A stretch of 34,948 bases of DNA from Clostridiales bacterium. GTDB taxonomy: Bacteria; Bacillota; Clostridia; Oscillospirales; Ruminococcaceae. Numbering within the stretch: the first letter of the stretch is position 1; every line of letters starts with the position of its first letter. Location of the stretch: positions 1 through 34,948 of the forward strand of contig JAAYSW010000029.1 of NCBI GenBank assembly GCA_012523875.1, in the 5' to 3' direction. The position numbers were made by a program, and so were the translations under genes. The notes under the pieces are model-generated. The model was not told the DNA's origin. It was given only the letters and a program-made list of their open reading frames with translations, and did not search any database. Positions 27,255 to 34,948 of the stretch are shown one piece after another.

Positions 27255-28370
27255 ATGGTTATTACAGAGTTGAAGATTGATGGTTTTAGGAATCTTGAGG
27301 ATATTTATATTAAGCCCGATGAGAAATATAATTTAATCATTGGCGACAATGCACAGGGTAAAACAAATATTCTTGAGGCAGTTTGGGCTTTAACAGGTTG
27401 CAAAAGTTTTAGAGGCTCAAAGGAGAAGGATTATATTTGCTTTGATAAGCAGTTTATGAATATAGAAATGTCATTTATTGATAGTAAGCGTGAGCAGAAA
27501 ATAACCTATGCATTGGAAAAAAATAATATCAAAAAAAAGAAAATAACTCTTAATGGCGTTCCGTTAAAACATAGCCAAAGGCTTTTTGAAAGCTTTAAAT
27601 GCGTTGTCTTTACTCCTAATGATACAGAATTGGTTAAAGGTCCACCTGATAAACGGCGTTCTTTCATCGACCTTTGCCATTCCCAGATTTCCCATGGCTC
27701 ACTTAAATATATAAGACAGTATGAAACTATTATTAGCCAAAGGAATGCAGCCTTAAAAGATATTTTCTTTGGAAAATACAGTGAAGATATTCTTTTTATA
27801 TGGGATGAACAGCTGGCAAATATTTGTGCTTATATTTCAATTATGCGTAATGATTATATCGAAAAATTAAATAAATATTGTAAAAACTTGTATTCTAAAA
27901 TAACAGGTGGCAAAGAGGATTTATCTGTTTCATATTCCTCTAATGCTTTTGATATAGATGATTTTAGTAATAAAAATGCTAAACAAATGGCAGAAGAATT
28001 TTTTATTAAGCTCCGTAATAATTCAAGCGATGATGTAAGGCTTGGATTTACACAAAATGGAGTCCATAGAGATGATATTATCTTAAAAATAAATGGATTA
28101 AGTGTTAAAGAATTTGGCTCGCAGGGGCAGCAAAAAAGTACTGCACTTGTGCTAAAACTGGCACAGGCTGGAATTTATTATGAAAATAAAAAAGATTCAC
28201 CCATTATTTTACTTGATGATGTTATGGGGGAACTTGATATAAACAGGCAAAATTTAGTGTATGAGATTGTTAAGGATATGCAGGTGTTTATTACCTCTTG
28301 CAATAAAAATTCAGTTGAGGCAAATAATTTAGCTCGTGTTTTTCATATTGAGAATGGAGGGTTAGTTTAG
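27255..28370 (+). CDS. recF: DNA replication/repair protein RecF
   Basis: 371 aa; IIGDNAQGKTNILEAV, FGSQGQQKSTALVLKLA, ILLDDVMGELD. Confidence 0.97.
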   Translation: MVITELKIDGFRNLEDIYIKPDEKYNLIIGDNAQGKTNILEAVWALTGCKSFRGSKEKDYICFDKQFMNIEMSFIDSKREQKITYALEKNNIKKKKITLNGVPLKHSQRLFESFKCVVFTPNDTELVKGPPDKRRSFIDLCHSQISHGSLKYIRQYETIISQRNAALKDIFFGKYSEDILFIWDEQLANICAYISIMRNDYIEKLNKYCKNLYSKITGGKEDLSVSYSSNAFDIDDFSNKNAKQMAEEFFIKLRNNSSDDVRLGFTQNGVHRDDIILKINGLSVKEFGSQGQQKSTALVLKLAQAGIYYENKKDSPIILLDDVMGELDINRQNLVYEIVKDMQVFITSCNKNSVEANNLARVFHIENGGLV

Positions 28371-28371
28371 A

Positions 28372-28626
28372 TTGTATCTACATTTAGGTCAGGATACCGT
28401 AGTTAATATCAAAAATATTATAGGTATTTTTGATATAGAAAATACAACGGTAACTAAAAATACTAAAGAATTTCTAAACAAATCTACTAAAAATGGAAAT
28501 GTAATTAATGTTTCACACGAAATGCCCAGAAGTTTCATTGTATGTAGGGAAAATGATTCAGATGTTGTGTATATTTCACAAATTTCTGTTGCTACATTGA
28601 AAAAAAGGTCGCTTACTATGTTTTAA
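28372..28626 (+). CDS. remB: RemB-like extracellular matrix regulator (DUF370), TTG start
   Basis: 84 aa; YLHLGQDTVVNIKNIIGIFDIENTTVTKNTKEFL; GGAGGG upstream; between recF and gyrB. Confidence 0.88.
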   Translation: MYLHLGQDTVVNIKNIIGIFDIENTTVTKNTKEFLNKSTKNGNVINVSHEMPRSFIVCRENDSDVVYISQISVATLKKRSLTMF

Positions 28627-30630
<2,004 letters not shown>

Positions 30631-30649
30631 AACTTTATTAAAATAAAAG

Positions 30650-31324
30650 ATGGGAGAATTGAGTTTGGAGAATTATGATAACCCAATAATTGAAAAAGAA
30701 TATAATATACCTCTTGATATTTTTAATAAGGCTTTTACAGCCTTTCAAAAGAAGTTTATCTACCCTAAAACATACATTATGACATTTTGCTATGTTTTTA
30801 TTATCATATGGCAAGTTACCCTCATTGCAAGGGATATTGCTAGTAGCATTTCTGGTTTTATAATTGCAATTAGTATTTTTGCTATTTTTATTTCATGGTA
30901 TAACCCAAGGAAGATTAAAAATAATCTTTTGATATCAATTAAAGAAATAGAAACTGATTTATATAAATTCAAGCTTTATGAAGATTCAATTGCTCTCCTT
31001 GCATTATCAAAGGAGGAGATATATTCCATTAGTAATCCTCAAGAAGAAGCTGAAACTAGCGAAAAATTAGAAGTTCTAGATAACCCTGAAAATGAAGGAA
31101 ACTATGATATTTTTGAGGGGGATACAACAAATGATAGCATGAAAAAAGCTACTTTTTTGATATTTGATAATGCTTATTTTTCAATTATTGAAAAAGAAGA
31201 ATTTTATATGCTTTATCAATCTAAAGTTGTGTTCTATGTTGTGCCAAAAAAAGATTTTACAGAACCAGAAATTTTGCAGATGAATGAGCTTTTTAAAGAA
31301 AAGTTAGGTAAGAGGTTTTCGTAA
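30650..31324 (+). CDS. Membrane protein with YcxB-like C-terminal domain
   Basis: 224 aa; two TM segments, then FLIFDNAYFSIIEKEEFYMLYQSKVVFYVVPKKDF. Start uncertain (TTG at 30665 fits GGGAG better). Confidence 0.7.
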   Translation: MGELSLENYDNPIIEKEYNIPLDIFNKAFTAFQKKFIYPKTYIMTFCYVFIIIWQVTLIARDIASSISGFIIAISIFAIFISWYNPRKIKNNLLISIKEIETDLYKFKLYEDSIALLALSKEEIYSISNPQEEAETSEKLEVLDNPENEGNYDIFEGDTTNDSMKKATFLIFDNAYFSIIEKEEFYMLYQSKVVFYVVPKKDFTEPEILQMNELFKEKLGKRFS

Positions 31325-31421
31325 AACGCACTGTTTCTTGCTTTATATAATTGCCTTGCAATATTAAGGTTTGCATAGCAAAATGAGGTATATTGTACTT
31401 ACTAGCGAAAGGATGATTTAT

Positions 31422-33986
31422 TTGAACACCGATAATTCAAAGGTTATCAATGTGGATATAGAAAAGGAAATGAAAAAATCCTTTTTAGAATATTCCATGT
31501 CGGTTATTGTTTCAAGGGCATTGCCAGATGTACGAGATGGTTTAAAACCAGTTCATAGAAGAATTTTATATACTATGTTTGAGGCGGGTCTTACCCCTGA
31601 TAAAAAATATTTAAAGTGTGCAGCGACTGTCGGTGACGTTTTGGGTAAGTATCACCCACATGGTGACGCTTCTGTTTATGATGCATTAGTTAGAATGGCA
31701 CAAAAGTTCTCCTTGAGATACCCCCTTGTTGATGGTCATGGAAACTTTGGTAGTATTGATGGTGATCCTCCTGCTGCTTATCGTTATACTGAGGCAAAGA
31801 TGGCAAAGATTTCTGCGGAAATGCTCACTGATATAAATAAAGAGACAATTCCGTATACAACCAACTATGATGATAGATTGAAGGAGCCTGTTGTACTACC
31901 ATCAAGATTTCCTAATCTACTCGTAAATGGGTCTACTGGAATTGCTGTTGGTATGGCGACAAATATCCCTCCACATAATCTTGGGGAGATAATTGATGGT
32001 TTAAACTTGCTTATAGAAAATCCAGATTGCACTCTTGATGAGATGATGGAGCATATAAAAGGTCCTGACTTTCCCACTGGCGGTATTATAATGGGTAGGG
32101 CTGGGATTCGTGCAGCATATGCTACAGGTAGAGGTAAGATTACACTTAGGGCTAATACCACTATTGAGGAAATTAAAGGCAGAAATTGTATTATAATTAA
32201 TGAAATTCCCTATATGGTTAATAAAGCAAGGGTAATTCAAAATATTGCTAGGCTTGTTAAAGAGAAAAAAATTAATGGAATACATTTCATTCGTGATGAA
32301 TCCGATAGGGATGGTATGCGTGTTGTTATCGAGCTGAAAAGAGATGCTATTCCACAAATTGTTTTAAATAAATTGTATAGATATACTCAGTTACAGGATA
32401 CTGTTGGCGTAATTATGCTTGCACTTGTAAATGGTGAGCCTAAAGTATTGACTTTGAAACAGATGCTTGAGGAGTACTTGAAGTTTCAAGTTGAGGTTAT
32501 TACTAACCGTACAAAATTTGAGTTAAGAAAACTTCGTGAAAGAGAGCATATCTTACGAGGTCTTGCTATTGCTGTTGATAATCTTGATGAGGTAATTAAA
32601 ATCTGTCGTTCATCAAAAAACTTGCAGGATATTAAGGATACATTATGCGAAAGATTTGATTTGTCACAGATACAGGCTGAGGCTATTGCTAGAATGCAGT
32701 TGTATCAGCTATCTAATATGGAACGTCAAAAGATTCTTGATGAGTTAGCAGAGATTGAAATGAAAATAGCAGAACTAGAGGGAATTCTTGCTGATGAGGA
32801 TAAAATTTATCAGATAATTATGGATGAACTAGCTGAAATAAGGCGAAAGTTCAGTGATGATAGGCGTACACAGATTGAATCTGTTAGTGGTGAGGTTGAT
32901 ATTGAGGATTTAATTCCAGTTGAAGATTGCGTTGTTACCTATACAAATATTGGTTATATTAAGCGTATGCCTGTTGATGAGTATAAGACTCAAAGAAGAG
33001 GTGGGCGTGGAGTTACTGCAATGAAACAACGTGAGGAGGATTTTGTTGATGAGATGTTTATCTCTTCAACTCACGATAATGTGTTGTTTATAACTAATAA
33101 AGGTATTATGTTTAAAAAGAAATGTTATGAGCTTCCTGAGGGTTCAAAAGCCTCTAGGGGTGTTAATATTATTAATATTTTACCACTTGGTGAAGATGAA
33201 AAAATTGCAGCTATGATTAAAACTACTGATTTTGATGAAGATAAATATTTAATTATGGTTACTAAGAATGGAAGAATTAAACGTACCAACCTCTCAGCCT
33301 ATAAAAATGTAAGGAAGAGTGGAATTATTGCTATCGGGCTTAATGAGGGTGATGAAATAGCTGGTGCAAGGCTTACAAATGGTGATGCTGAACTAATTAT
33401 AGCAACCCATAATGGTAGAGCTATCCGTATTAAAGAGGAGCCTATAAGGGCTATATCACGTTCTGCACATGGTGTGCGTGCAATTAAGCTTCGTGGGGAT
33501 GATTATGTAGTATCTATGGCAAGGGTGCGTGAGGGAGCAACTGTGCTTACAGTGACTGATAAGGGGCAGGGACGACGCTCTGAACTTGATGCATATAGAG
33601 TCCAAAATCGTGGTGGATATGGATTAATTAATTATAAGACATCTGATGAAAAAGGCTATGTATGTGGAATTAAGGTTGTTGATGAAACAGATGATATAAT
33701 TCTTATCTCAAATGATGGGGTAGTAATAAGAATAAGGGCCTGTGATATTAGCATTATGGGTAGATATGCTACGGGTGTAAGGGTTATGCGTATTAGTGGC
33801 GAGGATAATAGGGTGGTTACCTTTACTAGAGCGGAACATGATGATGATGAGGAGATATCCACTGTTGAGGGACCAACTGAGGAGGAATTAGAGGAAGAAA
33901 ACAAATTAGCACTGCTTGAGGAACAAAATGAAACTGATGAAATAGATGATGAAGTAGATGATGAAGTAGACGATGAAGTAGACTAA
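31422..33986 (+). CDS. gyrA: DNA gyrase subunit A
   Basis: [54 protein letters not shown] GyrA box; TTG start at 31422 after AAAGGATG (ATG 31413 alternative). Confidence 0.97.
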   Translation: MNTDNSKVINVDIEKEMKKSFLEYSMSVIVSRALPDVRDGLKPVHRRILYTMFEAGLTPDKKYLKCAATVGDVLGKYHPHGDASVYDALVRMAQKFSLRYPLVDGHGNFGSIDGDPPAAYRYTEAKMAKISAEMLTDINKETIPYTTNYDDRLKEPVVLPSRFPNLLVNGSTGIAVGMATNIPPHNLGEIIDGLNLLIENPDCTLDEMMEHIKGPDFPTGGIIMGRAGIRAAYATGRGKITLRANTTIEEIKGRNCIIINEIPYMVNKARVIQNIARLVKEKKINGIHFIRDESDRDGMRVVIELKRDAIPQIVLNKLYRYTQLQDTVGVIMLALVNGEPKVLTLKQMLEEYLKFQVEVITNRTKFELRKLREREHILRGLAIAVDNLDEVIKICRSSKNLQDIKDTLCERFDLSQIQAEAIARMQLYQLSNMERQKILDELAEIEMKIAELEGILADEDKIYQIIMDELAEIRRKFSDDRRTQIESVSGEVDIEDLIPVEDCVVTYTNIGYIKRMPVDEYKTQRRGGRGVTAMKQREEDFVDEMFISSTHDNVLFITNKGIMFKKKCYELPEGSKASRGVNIINILPLGEDEKIAAMIKTTDFDEDKYLIMVTKNGRIKRTNLSAYKNVRKSGIIAIGLNEGDEIAGARLTNGDAELIIATHNGRAIRIKEEPIRAISRSAHGVRAIKLRGDDYVVSMARVREGATVLTVTDKGQGRRSELDAYRVQNRGGYGLINYKTSDEKGYVCGIKVVDETDDIILISNDGVVIRIRACDISIMGRYATGVRVMRISGEDNRVVTFTRAEHDDDEEISTVEGPTEEELEEENKLALLEEQNETDEIDDEVDDEVDDEVD
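33948..33983 (+). repeat. 12-bp tandem repeat GATGAAGTAGAY x3 encoding the acidic GyrA tail (DEVD)n
   Basis: Direct reading at the 3' end of gyrA. Confidence 0.85.
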
Positions 33987-33991
33987 AATAG

Positions 33992-34020
33992 AACGCTGTA
34001 TGGAATTTCCATACAGCGTT
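33992..34020. terminator. Terminator between gyrA and the convergent gene
   Basis: AACGCTGTATGGAA-T-TTCCATACAGCGTT perfect inverted repeat followed by TTTAATCTTT. Confidence 0.8.
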
Positions 34021-34027
34021 TTAATCT

Positions 34028-34567
34028 TTATGATTGACTTTGTGGTAAATGTAAGTTTTCCAAATCTAATTCATTAAAAAGAGTTGCAATGTGATTCCAT
34101 GTAATGAGATTTACCGTTCCTGTTGGGTCAGTTTGAACTATGTTTTGTATGTTTTCTACACCAGCAACCGTTAAATCATCATAGATTCCTGTAACATTAA
34201 CCATTGGACAGTTTCTATACTTTAACCCCAACGCTTGTAGCATAACTTGTAATAAAGATACCAATATATTATTATCACCGGGCATCATTGTATATATTGT
34301 TGAGGGGAAAGCACTTAATTTCTTTATTATATCGGTTGATTCTTCATTATAAATCTCTATAATCTTATCCCAAATTTTTTTATCTACCTCACCATTTGTT
34401 GGGAGTTCATGTTTTTCACAGAACTTGATTACAACTTCCCTAGTTTCAGGTCCGTAAACTCCATCCACATTTAATTGGGGAATATCTGCATCTGATTTAA
34501 ATATTTTATTGAGGTATTCTTGTAACTCCATCACTACATTTTTTTTTTCATCTTCAGTATAAACCAT
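34028..34567 (-). CDS. Protein with two peptidoglycan-binding (PG_binding_1-like) domains
   Basis: 179 aa; LNVDGVYGPETREVVIKFCEKHELPTNGEVDKKIWDKI and a second degenerate repeat; RBS AAAGGCGG. Confidence 0.75.
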   Translation of the reverse strand: MVYTEDEKKNVVMELQEYLNKIFKSDADIPQLNVDGVYGPETREVVIKFCEKHELPTNGEVDKKIWDKIIEIYNEESTDIIKKLSAFPSTIYTMMPGDNNILVSLLQVMLQALGLKYRNCPMVNVTGIYDDLTVAGVENIQNIVQTDPTGTVNLITWNHIATLFNELDLENLHLPQSQS

Positions 34568-34603
34568 AAATTATTCCGCCTTTCTTTTATCGGATTAAAA
34601 ACC

Positions 34604-34948
34604 TTATGAAATTATAAATCCTGGGAATTGTTGAACACGTCTATCCATTCCATATTTTAAATCGGAATAAACTAAAGCAATTTTATTCCAAGTTATTGAA
34701 GCAACAACACCCCTCGGTGGTATTCCAAAATGTTTTTGGAATGCTATAACTGAAGCCTTCGTCTGAGGGCCAAAATAGCCCGTAGGTTCGACTGCAGGTA
34801 TATCAGGGTATGTTTGACTAATGAATGAGAGATACTCCTGTAAAAGGGCTACAGCGTCCCCACTCATGCCCTCTGATAAGATAACACCTTGGAAAATAGG
34901 AATTAGATCAATTAAATCAAGAGGAATAGCGTCAACGATACCTAAATA
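34604..34948 (-). CDS. Peptidoglycan-binding-domain protein, 5' end truncated by the window
   Basis: Frame stays open from the ORF-track ATG (34867) to the window edge (LGIVDAIPLDLIDLIPIFQGVILSEGMSGDAVALLQEYL...), so 34867 is probably not the start; TGYFGPQTKASVIAFQKHFGIPPRGVV is a PG_binding_1 repeat. Confidence 0.8.
   Translation of the reverse strand, partial: YLGIVDAIPLDLIDLIPIFQGVILSEGMSGDAVALLQEYLSFISQTYPDIPAVEPTGYFGPQTKASVIAFQKHFGIPPRGVVASITWNKIALVYSDLKYGMDRRVQQFPGFIIS

Noticed and set aside
28514-28529. parS-like TGTTTCACACGAAATG in remB
   Set aside because: Only 12/16 match to TGTTTCACGTGAAACA and the palindrome is broken.
32001-32357. 118-aa - strand ORF inside gyrA, and similar antisense ORFs in bipA, serS, mnmE and GH94
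   Set aside because: Shadow ORFs of well-supported genes.

Overview
This window is the replication-origin neighbourhood of a low-GC Bacillota chromosome, probably Clostridia. That assignment rests on gene content and order; no species is claimed. Leftward (- strand) genes run rpmH-rnpA-yidD-yidC-jag-mnmE-mnmG-rsmG-noc-[2x parS]-parA-parB-serS, followed by an acyl-ACP thioesterase, class II fructose-bisphosphate aldolase, an amidohydrolase, a small 2[4Fe-4S] ferredoxin, a GH94 phosphorylase, rsmE, a tRNA-Pro/Thr/Tyr cluster and bipA/typA. Rightward (+ strand) genes run dnaA - DUF2726-like membrane protein - oriC unwinding region - dnaN - S4-domain protein - recF - remB-like (DUF370) - gyrB - YcxB-like protein - gyrA. 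The far right edge holds two peptidoglycan-binding-domain genes on the - strand, the outer one cut by the window end. rpmH and the ferredoxin are missing from the supplied ORF track (both <60 aa) and were read directly. No phage, transposase, CRISPR array or recognisable defence island was seen. The best candidates for something less described are: (1) a membrane-anchored DUF2726 (nuclease-fold-like) gene between dnaA and the unwinding element; (2) an oriC whose box-like repeats are mostly TTTCAACA, including an 18-bp perfect palindrome and a 14-bp inverted pair upstream of dnaA; (3) a parS site inside a 32-bp perfect palindrome that also looks like the noc terminator, plus a near-parS site inside serS; (4) a tandem-hairpin, attenuator-like leader before bipA; (5) a small Cys/Asp-rich membrane protein with a structured leader. 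All functional statements come from motif recognition by eye; no searches were run.
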